Shown here piece by piece: positions 1 through 12,716 of a DNA stretch of 64,000 nucleotides. Position numbers and translations under genes: made by a program. The notes below the pieces were generated by a model. That model was given only the letters and a program-made list of their open reading frames with translations, ran no database searches and was not told the DNA's origin. The stretch is from Lumnitzera littorea (Eukaryota; Streptophyta; Magnoliopsida; Myrtales; Combretaceae): assembly GCA_024138015.1 (NCBI GenBank), contig JAMXBB010000003.1, positions 10,184,742 to 10,248,741 on the forward strand. Reading direction: 5' to 3'. How positions within the stretch are numbered: position 1 is the stretch's first letter; each line of letters opens with the position of its first letter.

Positions 1-2
1 AT

Positions 3-3000
3 TGTAAAACTCTAAACGATCAGTCACTAAAGTTTTCGATTTTAATTAAATAACTTACTATAAAATATAAATAACTACATATATCTAATATTCTACATTT
101 TACCAGAATCGCAAAGAATTAGTATCCCCTACCAAATACTAAAATAAGGTAAAACAACTTAATAATTTACAAAAAATACTGTATTACACATAATCTTATC
201 ATATAAGCATTTTCTATATCAATCGTTTCTATATCCACTCTACACATCTCAATCAACTCTGATATTGTCGAACCTATCTTCGGTTTGTACTCTACTCTCA
301 AAGTTTTTCCAATCCTTAGTTAAAGGAATCTGCAAAAGAAATTATAGGAGAATGAGTAAACTGCAGCTTAATGAGTTCATTTCTCACCACTACCGTTCAG
401 TCAAGTTATCAAATAATAATAGCACGCATACAATCTATTTACAAGCGAAAAAATGCATATGTAGTGAATGCAAGCAACACATCCATAGGAGTCCAGAACT
501 ATAGAAAGTATAGATTTACATTGTCTACATATTGATTTTTCCTCTATAATTACCTGCACGAAGCACCTCACCTTAATCACATGAGACTACTTAAGGGTAT
601 GATCCCACAAAACAATACTTGACTGTTACCCTAGTCCGAGAAACAACAATCAATATAGGTGGATCTTAATTAAGGTCATCCACCAAACATATCCAAAGCT
701 CTTCGAGCACACAAATCGAGTCCTTTCGCTATCAAAATATATCCAAGGCCCCTTAAGCACAAATATGCGAGTCCTCCCGCAATAAATTGGAGATACTATG
801 TTAGTTTTGCCTTAAGGATAAAATATTATTCTCAGGTACTACAAGCTCTTACAGAAATTATATAAAATATATTTAAGATTGGAAAAACATTTTCTAAAAA
901 TATTTTTCTCAAGAATTTGAATAGCTATCACTCTCTATCAGTATACTAATTGGGTCACAAACATGCAACAGATATAACTAGTTATTTTAGTCAAATAATT
1001 ATATTTACTAGTTTAAGAAAGTGATCATACGGATGATAGCACATAAAGCAATCAATTATTTAATTAAACAATCAATACTAATTAACAAATAGCATACAAA
1101 TAACAAACAGTAAGCAAATACTAGATCATAAAAACTCCCTCACCTGAGTTAATGCTCATTCTCCTAACCTTTGGGATTTCCAGTTCTTGATAATTGGGTA
1201 TCTAAAAGATAAATAAATTTATGAGTATTCTGAAAAACTTAGTTCATTAATTAATTAAATATTTATTATTATTTACCTAGTTTTCCACTATAACCAAAGT
1301 ATAGTATAAAGATAGTTTAACTTAAATCTTTTATTTACTTTTCTCAATTTATCTTAAATTTTTAATTGCATACAATTTTTTTATTTTAACTCCGATTCTT
1401 ATGAACTTATAGTCTATTTTTATTGTTTTCGAACATATTTTCATGTAACAGGGTCCATTTTGAATGTTATAACTGCATTTCTGATTATGTTGTAAAAATA
1501 TTACGAATTTTACTATTTTAGGCTTTTCTTTACCTATTTATGTGCTAATAAATATCTAATGCTTATATTTTATAATTTTCTTATTACTATTATTATTATT
1601 TGAGTTTATTTTATCATAATTTCCATATTTCACTATTTTTAAGGTTTAAAACTTATTTAATTCACTTTTTACTATTTTAATAATTTTCTAATTAATTAGC
1701 TATTTTATTATTATTTTTAATTACGATTTTTACTTAAAAATTAATTAATCCTGACGTGGCAATATAGATAGGTGCCACATGTCATTTCTGAAATTTGCAT
1801 ATATTTCAATATTTTTCCTAATTTGTATTTTTACAAAATATTTATATAGTTATATTTATTATTATATTTTATTAAATTTTGCAATTAATTATTATATTTT
1901 CCTTTTGAAACTTACGGCATATGTTCATATATATATATATATATTCTTGCTTTATTTATTAATTTACTATTATAGTATATTTACATGTATTATCTAAATA
2001 TACCTGTATATGGATTTATACTATACTATTAATATACAATTTTATACGTACATATATACTTATGTAATATGATAATATAATTATAAATATACTATCTATG
2101 CTATACGTATGGGTATATATATACATAATTGTATTTTTGTATTTTATACATATATACATAGATAGCCATAATTACATATATATATATATATATATATATA
2201 CCTATACAATGAAAATACATAATAGAAATACTATTGTATACACATATGTGTACCAAACATATACCATATTATATATATACTATACTATACTAATATTTTT
2301 TGTACTTTATACCTACATAAATATATTTATACATATTTTTGGTCAAATGTTTATACATATACATATGTAATGAAAATTATACAAATATAAATATAAATAT
2401 ATTATACACGCATATACATATGTAAATCTACTCCAAGTCCTTTATATTATATAATCGCTAAATACATATAATTTAACAAAATATACATACATGCCAAAAG
2501 TATATGTATAGTAATAAAAATAATTACATCAAAATACCACTTAACTAATTATTTTATATCTTGAGGAGTTGTTGATCCAAAAGCTTCTCTTCTCCTTCTT
2601 CACTTTATTGAATCAAAATGAAAGGAAAATAAAAGAAGAAAATTAAGAAATAGGGGAAGAAGGTTCATGGTTTGGAAAAGAAATAAAGAAGGGTAGTGTT
2701 TGTGCTTTTATGTTAGTGAAATATATGTATTTTTGCTTTTGGTTTCTAGATGTGTTGGTAAAGAAAAAAGAGCAGAAAATGATGTGAAAAAAAAAAAGAA
2801 GAAGAAAAATCAAGACAAGATAGTGTAATCAAGTGACAAGACAAGGCCTTATCTACAGTTTTGTTTTTCCACATTATTAACACATGTTAAAAGTGATTTA
2901 ACTAGAAATGTCCAGCAGCAATAATTTGGAAGTGGTGAACGTGGTAGCAAAGGAGAAAAAAAATATGGAAAAGAAAAATTGTAAATTCCAAATATAAATA

Positions 3001-3233
3001 ATAATAAATAAATAATATTTAAAATTCATTAATTAAAGCATTACCTATTATGTTGATAATATTTACAAGCTATCTCGATGTATTCGTTAATAATTTTATG
3101 TGATTATGTGTATTAATCACTAATTATATTCGTTTAGAGTTTTATTATTATTAAGGTATAATTATTCATTTTATATGCTTAAAATTATAGTTTGAGTTTT
3201 TGTCAAGTTTAAGTTCAATTTCGGGTATTTACA
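3..3233 (-). mobile_element. LTR-like block (possible solo LTR, minus orientation)
   Basis: Read on the minus strand, this block opens with TGTAAATACCCG and closes with GAGTTTTACA, giving TG...CA ends with a short inverted match (TGTAAA). Its length (~3.2 kb) and plan resemble the better-supported solo LTR at 20063-23149. A GC-richer zone with a splice-donor-like GTGAGG lies about 1.1 kb from the 3' end, near 1140-1190. There is no coding sequence; the small frames here are AT-rich chance frames. The left target duplication cannot be tested because the element starts at the window edge. Both ends are judged by eye, so this is only a plausible call; simple AT-rich intergenic DNA is the alternative. 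Confidence 0.33.
1926..2210. repeat. AT microsatellite-rich tract
   Basis: Two runs of alternating TA (about 1926-1944 and 2175-2202) sit in a stretch made almost wholly of A, T and TAC/TAT words. Apparent open frames here are rich in Tyr, Ile and Leu, as expected from TA repeats read as codons. Confidence 0.8.
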
Positions 3234-5098
3234 CGTACATAGTGTTTATGGTTTTCGTATGCAATTTAAGTTTCAAGTAAAATTTTATGGTTTTTATTAC
3301 TTATAATATATTCAATTTCATAATTTAATAAAATGTTTATCTTATTTGGCTTTATCGACTCATGCAATTATCTATAGTACTAGCGTTCAATCCTACTCTC
3401 AAATAGCTAAATTTCTGGAGTTTACAGTTGTGGTCTGTGTTGATGGTCTATGGTTTATGATGGTTTATAGTCTAGGGATGATGATGCATGGTCTACAATG
3501 GTAGTCCTTGCTCTATTGTAGTTCATTGTCATGGCTCGGGTTCAGTGAAGAAGTAGAAGTAAAGAAAAAAGATGGGGAAAAGAAGATGGGAATTAGTAGA
3601 ACATGATTAATGAATAGCCATTCATATGGTATCCATCTATAGTAGCTACTAAATATTTCACAGGATCTTTTGTCCTGCTAAATAGCTATTATAGCCAAAT
3701 AAATATTAAAAGAGACTTGTTTTATGGAATAGATGCTAAATAAAAATTATAATAGGCTTGTTTTATAGAATGGAGAGAAAAATAGTAATTTTATTCCTTA
3801 TTTATTTAGTACAGTGAACATGTTATAAGTAGTTTTAACCCAGTTTTTCAAACCAATAACTAAGTTTTAATCTAACTTTTGATGAAATTGAGAAAGACTT
3901 GATTTTCTATTTATACAAAATTGCAACCTACCTACATTACAAATTAGTAATATGGGACCAAAAAACTAAAAGGATATCAAAAGCCAGTCCTACATTGCTT
4001 AGGAAAAAAAAAACTTCTTTTGATGAAAGTCTATGTATAGCAAACCAAACCAACAATAAAGACATGCTTATTCCTTCTATCCTTAATAATAGCATATTGA
4101 ACATTGTGAATAAGGAAAAAAATCTTTCAAAATTTGCATTAAATTAGTTTAATTTTCATAATATACATTCAAATTTATGTTTTGTTTTAAAAGTTTTTCA
4201 TTTTTTTTTTCAATGGTTCTTTTTTTTAATCAATTTCCATTAATGACCTGCCATGTATTTGCTAGATCCTACTGAATTATCGCTCGAATAAACCCATGTC
4301 ATGGACTCGATGGTGCAGTTCTATCTAAGGCATAGGTCTACCTTGACCCATATGAATGACTACTATTGGCATAGCCCAGTTAGTTAAGATTATTGATTAT
4401 CAAAGCAGTCCAAGGATGTTCTTTCACCTTATCTTCAGAAGGGGTATCTCATTCAGCATTTAGCTTGAAGATTATGTAAGAGCTTATGCTTTGTAACTTT
4501 CTTACCCTTCGTCCATCCTTTATGATACCTCTCCATTTTATCTAGTGGCATTGGGTGTTAGGATTAAAGATCTTAAAGATCTTAATCCTATAAAATAAAA
4601 TCACCAGAAACAATATTTGTGCAAAATTAAGACACAGGAATCAAATAGGAAGTATGAAATCATACTTAAATCCATAGTGAAAAACTTCTGTTAATGATTT
4701 GATCATTAGTCTTCTGCTTCAATCATGCAACCTTTAGATGATTTATCTCTTGTTCTAATTGATGATGAGGAGTCAAAGAGAACAATGCAATGCAAATGAC
4801 TTAAGGACTATACTCACATATACATATATATCCTAGGTGAATTGGTTAATAACCTTTTAATATTTTTAGTTTATCTCATCATAAAACTGAAGTGATATTC
4901 TTAATCTCTAAACATATAATCATACACTTTAATATGATGCATTAAAATCCATAACATTGTTAGATTACTTTATATGGAATATATATATAATATGATAACC
5001 TTGTTACACAATTGTTATCAACACATATAAGTTCATACAATTTATTACTAAAATAAACCCAATATTTGGAACATTGAAATGGTAATGTTGATTCTTGT
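3234..5098. other. Intergenic DNA, no gene seen
   Basis: AT-rich with scattered stop codons in all frames. Contains a short near-palindrome at 4559-4593 (ATTAAAGATCTT and its complement) and poly-T tracts near 4200. I see no exon chain, RNA gene or element end that I can support. Confidence 0.6.
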
Positions 5099-6408
5099 TA
5101 AGGCTGTCAATTTTATAAATAACTCATGAAGTAGGACATGATAAGATACGATTACAAATGAGTTTGTGCACGGAAAAAGCCGACATGAGATTATGTACAA
5201 AAAAACTTGACACGAGACAAAAACAGACTAAACCCATTTAAACACAATAAAATTCATATCTAGGTTTGGATTTAACCTATGAACCTATTTAAAAACTTAC
5301 TTATTAAACAGGTCTCATAAATATATCACAAGTTTAACCCATGAACCTGTTTAATTTGAAAATAATAAATATTTTGAAAGTTATAAGATTATTTTTTTTT
5401 TCTTTTTTTACGAATATATTAATAATGATGGCATAACTATAAGTCCAAATATTGGTAGTAAGGTTCTATTAATGATAAATAAGCAAATGGCTTACAAGTA
5501 ACTTTGCTTTTTATAAGTAGATATACTAGATTTAAATATATTTTATTTGTTACAATGCTTATAATCTTTACTTTATCTAGGGATTTTGATTTTTTAAAAA
5601 GTTTACAAACACTTAGAGGTAACAATAAATTTGAATTAGAGTTATATTTGTATGAGGAGCAACATATCAATTGAAGAAGGCATTTTGAGTTATTGGAATA
5701 CTAATTAGTCTCCATATCCTCAAATTGTCAAAATGACACATCATATCTTAAGCATATTGATATCTATAATAATTTCAAAATCTACATTTAATATGTAGCC
5801 ATCTTAATCAACACAATAACCTAATGAAGTAAAAAAATGTGAAAACTTTTTTTATGTATAAAGGATTGATTTCTTGGAGAATGTAATAAACTAAATTATT
5901 TTTATAAATATTTCAATATCATTTAATTTTTACTAAAACAATTTTTGTTTTTAATGTATAGATTCATTGATTATCTTTCTAGGGAAATTATCACTAATAG
6001 TAATAAATCATTGAGACATGTTTCAACTTAATAATAAGACGTTATATAATTAATCCATGTTTAGATTTACTATATTTGAGTGGAGTTTACTTTATTAAAT
6101 TTTTTTTTTATTGTAATTTCATGTACAAGTGTTAAAACTATGTTATTTTTATTTGCAAAATGTTAATTTTATAATAATTATTTTCTCTATGAGTTTATAA
6201 CTATCTTATATATTTATTTATAATTTTTTAATTAATAAATAGATCTAACCTAGATACAAAACACGTTTATTGAATGGGTTGGATTATGAGTTTAGGTTTT
6301 TATATATGATTAATAAATTGGTCAAATCATAGATTAAGTTTTTCAAAACATGAATCCATTTAAACACGGTTATGAGATACAACAAATTAATATGAATTAT
6401 CATCCTAA
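5099..6408. mobile_element. Candidate hAT-like non-autonomous DNA transposon
   Basis: The left end reads TAAGGCTGTCAATTTTAT. The reverse complement of the right end reads TTAGGATGATAATTCATAT. These align as imperfect terminal inverted repeats of about 16-18 bp, of the TAGGG-TG-CAAT type common in plant hAT elements. Inside both ends lie repeated words built on 'aacccatttaaacac', as if the subterminal parts were also inverted copies. There is no transposase. The 8-bp target duplication expected for hAT elements is not clean: I can only propose ATTCTTGT on the left against ATTTCCTA on the right. Treat this as a decayed candidate. Confidence 0.42.
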
Positions 6409-8667
6409 ATTTCCTATCATAGGAGGCACGAGATGCACAAAGCACACACGTGACCAAAATGTGAAAAGTGAGAGAAAAACGGTCATTATCAATCACAACC
6501 CAAAATAATAATAAATTTTCAATTTCAACTTTTTTATCATAGTATCTTAACATTTTGAACAATCAAATACACGATATCACCTAACGGAAATGGAATTATT
6601 CACCAAGAATAAGCTTTGACATATGCACCATTCTCTACTGGCGTCGTGGAGTTTTTGGTCTTAGGAGCTTGTGTCTAGCTGGATGGATGTGGGTAGGTAC
6701 ATAAAACATATATGCGATAGGCCATAGGGACCCAAATCGGATTCCCAGCATGAGAAAAACACCCTCATATATTCTCTCCATATTCCTTTAAGAAATAAAA
6801 AAGGAGTGATATCATTACATGTATAATTAAACTTTTTGCTTCGATTGGATTTGATTAAAAGCAAATCTGAATCATCATAGCCACAGATTAATCCGATACA
6901 AGAATGAGGCAAATTGCAAATCCACCTAGACCGTCTTAAATTCGAAAATGCAACTTTGTCCTTGTAACTTTTGAATATGTATGAATAACTCCAATCATTA
7001 TTAAAATCCTAAAATTATCACCGTTTATAAATCTTTTAAAAGATGGTTTTGATATTTGTCAATGGTAAATTGCTAATGCATTCCTCTCATGTTTGCTTTA
7101 TACATGCTTAGTTTTCATATATTTGAAATTCAACATTTTAGAAATCCGAAACTTTAAAATTTATTTTTCGACTCTTACGATCATTTTACCATTTATTTTA
7201 TGTTTTTTTTTTCTTTTTTTATCTCATCCAAGGGCAAGATATGGACTCAAAGCTTCTTTTTTTTTTTTCTTTTTTTCAAGGATTTAAGTACTTAATTTTA
7301 AAGATAAGGAAGATAAACACTTTAAACAAAAATAAGAGCTTATATGCATATTTTTAGAAAAAAATGAAATCACAATTTGAAAACTTAGGGATTTTATTCG
7401 CATGTAACCATTAATTTTAAAAATACACTTGCAATCATCTTAAAGTACAATGCTACTAGATCATCATGCAAACACATCCGATTGCATGTTGAAATTAGAT
7501 TGTAAACATATTCTTTCAATTTTTTTCAATTTATGTGATTATTTAAATTTTTGAAATATTATATAATGTCATCATATCCACTACAATCTCAACTATTAAT
7601 TATACATAGTAATATCTCAAGAGATAACTGGATGAAAATTGAGGAAAATAAATGATAATGATCCATTTTCATTTATTTGAGGTTTAATATGCTTTAGTAA
7701 TTTTTAAGATCGCAAACACTGGATCCCATTTATATATCGAAGAATGGAAAACTATTGATATTATTATACTAATCACCGGCCAACATTACTTCTGTTGAGT
7801 ATATATAGATTATTCCTCCTCGAATACTTCAGCAATTCAAAGACAGCACAATTTCAGGGTTAAATTGTCAACATCCATGAATCAACCCTACTGTTCGATT
7901 TTATTTTTCTGTTTCTTCAGTTCCCACTGTTCTCCCCAGCAAAACTTGCACCGCCTTTGGTCTTTCCCCAAACATCATGTTAAATATTTAAAATGTGGGA
8001 GTTTCTATTTGCTATTTTGATGGGACTGGTTCAGCTCTCCATCTTATATTTGATTTAATATCAATTAGATCTGAACTATTAATTATACAATTAGTTCAAC
8101 AATTCAAATATAATAAATATTAAATCAAAAGTGAAATAAAAAGCGAAACCTATCCTATGAATAACATGGATAAAACCATAGAAAAATCCTTAAAATATGT
8201 ATTAATAGCTAAACAAGAAATATCATCGTAATGGAAGATATCATAGATTGCTACGAATCAAATTAGATATGTTTCAATAGATATTAACGTGTTAAATTAG
8301 ACGTATCATGAGAAAGTACTAGATACATAAAGCCGTATCAAGATTGATTAATTTGTGTCAAAATAGCTGGAATCAGTTGATGTTGTGTCCAAGAACTATA
8401 TGCATGACTTAAAAAATGTATTCAGAGGTTTATGATTACTTGTGTAGGTGTTTATAAGTTGTCAATCGTACTTCTATAAATAATAACGTGACCCACAAGT
8501 TGCGGAGTTCTTGTTTTCCGGCACCGACTTTTCTCAAAATTTTGAAGCATCAACTTCGTCAATTATGAAATTGTAGTTCAAATTTCTCCTTGTGCTACCT
8601 AAAATCTTTTAACATGTTATCCATTAGAATGGAATAAGCTTTGAAAGAGAAAACAATTTATTTATAG
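6409..8667. other. Intergenic DNA, no gene seen
   Basis: AT-rich and without a long open frame or recognisable exon. Poly-T tracts occur near 7203-7276. No repeat unit or element end stands out. Confidence 0.55.
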
Positions 8668-9449
8668 TACATTTGGTTTGTGGAATGGAATCAAGTAGGA
8701 ATAGATTTATAATTTTAAAAGAATAGAATTGAGAAGTAATAGTTATTACTTCATTCGATCACATATAAAATGATATTAATAATAAATTAAGATTATATAT
8801 AAAAGTACCGATATCCTTACCCCACCTCAATCCAAGGCTCGTATTTTAAGCTACGTTTTATAGGTAGATATGAAAATATACTATAGAAAACCAAAGATTA
8901 GTTATTTCTTTAATCTAGTAAAGGAATTATAATTCCTCATTTTGTAATAATAACTATTGAAAAATAGCTATCTTGCCAACTACCGGAAGGATAGGTTTAT
9001 AAGTAAAGAATAACTATTCTTTTAAGCTCTTATGAAATCAACATAACATGCTATTAGTATCATTTGTTTCATAATCAAGGATATGAATTTTTTCAATAAA
9101 AATTATATATCATCGAGAATTGTGATACCTTCAATAAAGAGAAGGAATAGAAATTCCTTATCTATTCCAAATTATATGAAATAAATATTATTTATAAAGT
9201 AGCTTTTTTTTGTAATCCCAATAAGGGAATTGTTACTTTACTCCACATATAATACAAAAAGGATTTAATAATAGTATTAATAAGCCACATGATCAGTAAA
9301 TAGTATGCAAATATTAATAAAAACTTGATATATATATGTTAAATGTTTATTAATACTTATAAGTCATTTATCGATTCACGTGATGTGTTCATCGATCCAT
9401 ATAGTAAAGGTTGAGTAGCAATTTCATTCCGTCTAACCAAAAACATTAT
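8668..9449. mobile_element. Candidate Harbinger/Tourist-like MITE
   Basis: The left end contains ACATTTGGTTTGTGGAATGG. The right end, reversed and complemented, contains TGTTTTTGGTTAGACGGAATG. The pair forms a diverged terminal inverted repeat of the TGTTTGGTT...GGAATGGAAT kind seen in plant PIF/Harbinger and Tourist elements. The interior carries further GGAAT/ATTCC words (8930, 9130-9175) on both strands. It has no coding capacity. The 3-bp target duplication is not clear, so the exact ends are uncertain. Confidence 0.4.
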
Positions 9450-12400
9450 AAATTTGTTTTAGATCTTAATAGAGATTCACCAAGAAAAATTCACATAAGA
9501 GGCATAAATTTTTCTAAAGAAAATGGATTTGAGCCTCTAAGTCCAACATAACTTATTTCATTTACGGTATTTCCTGTGTTGCTATCAAAATAACTCACAA
9601 CAAACTTACATGAAGCTTTAAAGAAACATATTCAATATCATTAGAGAGTTTAAGCCTCCTCCACAAAGGGTCGAAAAATGACTACCGATCGCAATCTTCT
9701 AGGGTACGGTGAAACCAAAAGAAACTTAGTAGTAAACTTGAAATTCTCTAAACCATACTACTGAAATAAGAAGTGTTTGTACAGAGAAGAAGAAGATCTC
9801 TCAAAATCTTCTACGGTTTGCTTACACCATTATAATTATGGGATTATGTATGTAGACATGCTTATCTATTCTATTGAAGTACACAAGTATGGGCACTTAT
9901 ATATTGAATGACATACCTTTTCTTTGCTCAAGTGACACCTATTGAATCATGGCCGTTGTGTTTAGACAACATAAACCTATATTTACAACTGGGATAAACA
10001 TGAAAGAGTCACGCAAAATTCATGCAAACTTGTTCCAATTAGAAAAGTCTTTTCCTGCAGTGCAATAATACGTTGTGTTTAGACACATAATTAGAATGTT
10101 CTTACTGACGTTGAGGTGAAGTTCTCACTTACATGACTAAGTGCATGGTCAACGCGCGTGTTTCAGCGCATGCTCCAATGCTCAGCAACGGATTTTGAGT
10201 TGCTTTAGTGTTAACATCCGTTGCGTAGCCGAGCAACGTTGCAAATATATATATATTAAATTCTCAATAAACATTATATTTATCATATTTATTTAATATC
10301 TATTAATAATATTAAAGTACTTTTGGAGTTTTTACTAGATAAAGTATAGAGTTTTTTTAAGGAAAAAAATTTCTTAAGGAGTTGATGTGACAATATAAGA
10401 AACTTTTGGAGATTGTCTAGGGATTTAGTTTTTTCACATCATACAACATTGGAAATATATTCTCCTTGACTTTATTTGAATGATGACTACTTTATCTAAA
10501 TGAACCCACGCAGATCGAGTGATCTTAGCAAATTTACTTTACCAATTGATATTTTCACTTTGATCAATTTATGTATCTCCAAACTCATTACACAAAGGAC
10601 ATTTTGAGACTCTTTTCGACTTTTGCCAATCAAAATTTTAGGATTGTTACATGGAAGAGGTTACAATTGCTAACACTCGTGATGCGAAGGTGGCAATTGA
10701 ACAACTGATGGCAGTTGATGTTAATCATATAAAATATTTAAGAAAAATGAGAAAAATGGCTTTCCCTCTTAAAAAGAGAAGATTAGTTTTCTTACTAAAC
10801 ATAGAGGCTATTATAGTTAGCCGATTACTTACAACAAGCGTGTTGGTTAACATAAAATGTGGAGGAATGATCTCAAAGAGAGGCATGGTTGAAGGAACAA
10901 ACAAGTTTTGATTCTCAAATCGTATATATGACAGTAGATTAAATATTTGGTTCATGATGCAGTCTTGACTTGTTTTTGTTGAATTCTTTTTTTTTTTTTT
11001 GTTAAATTATGATATTTTATTTCGTGTTAAGTTATTATAATAGAGTACATAACAATATTTTTGCAAAACTTGCCAATGCTTCAAATTTTGTAAATAGAGA
11101 GGAAGAAGCTCATGCATATAGATTTTAGCTCATGATCTCAACAAATGGAATAAATTTGAAATGGATGGATCAAATGAGCCATTAAAGAGAGTTGTTAGAT
11201 CAATTCTTAGAGATCAATGGTCTAGATTTAATTTTAAGCATGGGCTCATTTTCTTTTTATAATTAGCATGAGGCTTATTAAGGGCATATGAAGCCCAAGT
11301 GGACTCAAATGACCTCTTTTAAGCTTATTTTACCTATGTGAGAAAGCTAAGCTAAGAGTGAAAAAAAAACCGGTCAAACAAACCATTTTTTGAGCTTATC
11401 AAACCAAAATTTTCTAAGATATCTTTGATTAAGCTTGATTTCTTAGTCCTTGTCTTGAACCAAAGAAACTAGTCCATAGTATTAAATTAGGCTCGAGTCC
11501 AATTATCGAAATAACCTTCTACTGTATAAATGCAGTTGTTAAGTATCATCATTGAAGGTTGATTGATATCATTATATTCCATCCATCAATCACTACTAAA
11601 GGTTAATAGTATAAACAAATTAAAATAACACTTTAGGATTGCATAGCATTTATACTAAAAATTTTCAGACAAAAAAAATACAAATTAATATTTTCAAGGA
11701 AACGAATTTATTCTAAACTAAGTTTCTTTACAGACATAATTAAATATCTACCGAGAGGAATAAAATTGCAGTTTCCAGTGGCTTTACCAACCCTTTAATA
11801 GAGGAACTATATATTATAGCAGTATGGTATTCATATATGCATCGTACCAATATTGCAAATACTAGTACTAAAATTATTTTAAGCAATTATGAATCTCAAA
11901 CACAATAGCCCACATTATGATATAAATGGATCGAAAATGCAATAAGGTCTGATATCTCTCTAAAGAAATCAAAACAAAGTGTGTATACATACACCTTTTA
12001 TATACTTACATTATATATAATATATGATTAGTTTTACAATATATAAATGCTGTTTAGCCAACTCAAATGCGTTAAATTGATAAATATTGGTTTTAATCTA
12101 TTAGATAAGTAAAATTTTAATTTTATTGCTCACGTGATGATTATATTGATAAATAATCTATAAATATTTTTATAAGTAGTCTATGATCCTAAAGGTATGC
12201 CTCGACTTATGGTGGTGATCAAAATCAAAGTGACCTAAACTTTTTTTTTTTTTAAAAAAAAGGGAAATGTTTTCCAAAACAAAATAGCGACATATTAAAT
12301 AAATTCCCTTTTCAATGATTGAGTAATGGAATGAAAGCCCTTCGAAAAAGCCCTTGCCTCTGCAACAAAGACGATGGCTCCTAAAGCTCGTTAATCATTA

Positions 12401-12716
12401 GTTATAATGGATGTATTGACTTGACGTAATAACGTGACCTTCAATCATTAATGCTTACATTCATAGGCACCTTCCTTTGTTTTTTAATGTAGAATGAGTA
12501 CAGGTGTAGCTGCCCAATTCAGTTTGGAAAAGATACCCTTATTATTAGTCTTTTGCATTTAAGAAGATTTAAGCTCTGACAGGAGTTGGAGTGATTATTC
12601 AGATTTTCATAGTTTATTTTGAAAAGAAAATTTGCCCTCAAATATTTAAATCCTCACGAAAACCTCAAGGAAGCATCTTCCCATTAAAGTCTGTTGTAAA
12701 CTAATCATTGCAGGGG
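9450..12716. other. Intergenic DNA with one unrecognised 86-codon frame
   Basis: A frame of 86 codons starts with ATG at 10651 (+) and ends at 10911. Its product (MEEVTIANTRDAKVAIEQ...) is of ordinary composition and richer in charged residues than its AT-rich surroundings, but I recognise no family. It could be a gene relic. A perfect 9-bp inverted repeat (GCAACGGAT / ATCCGTTGC) lies at 10185-10224. The rest shows nothing I can name. Confidence 0.4.

Noticed and set aside
1779..2370. Two open frames of 72 and 90 codons on the + strand
   Set aside because: They consist of Tyr/Ile/Leu codons from TA repeats; no domain and no coding bias.
10651..10911. 86-codon ATG frame as a small gene
   Set aside because: Reasonable composition but no recognisable domain, promoter or splice context; left as a note in the intergenic entry.
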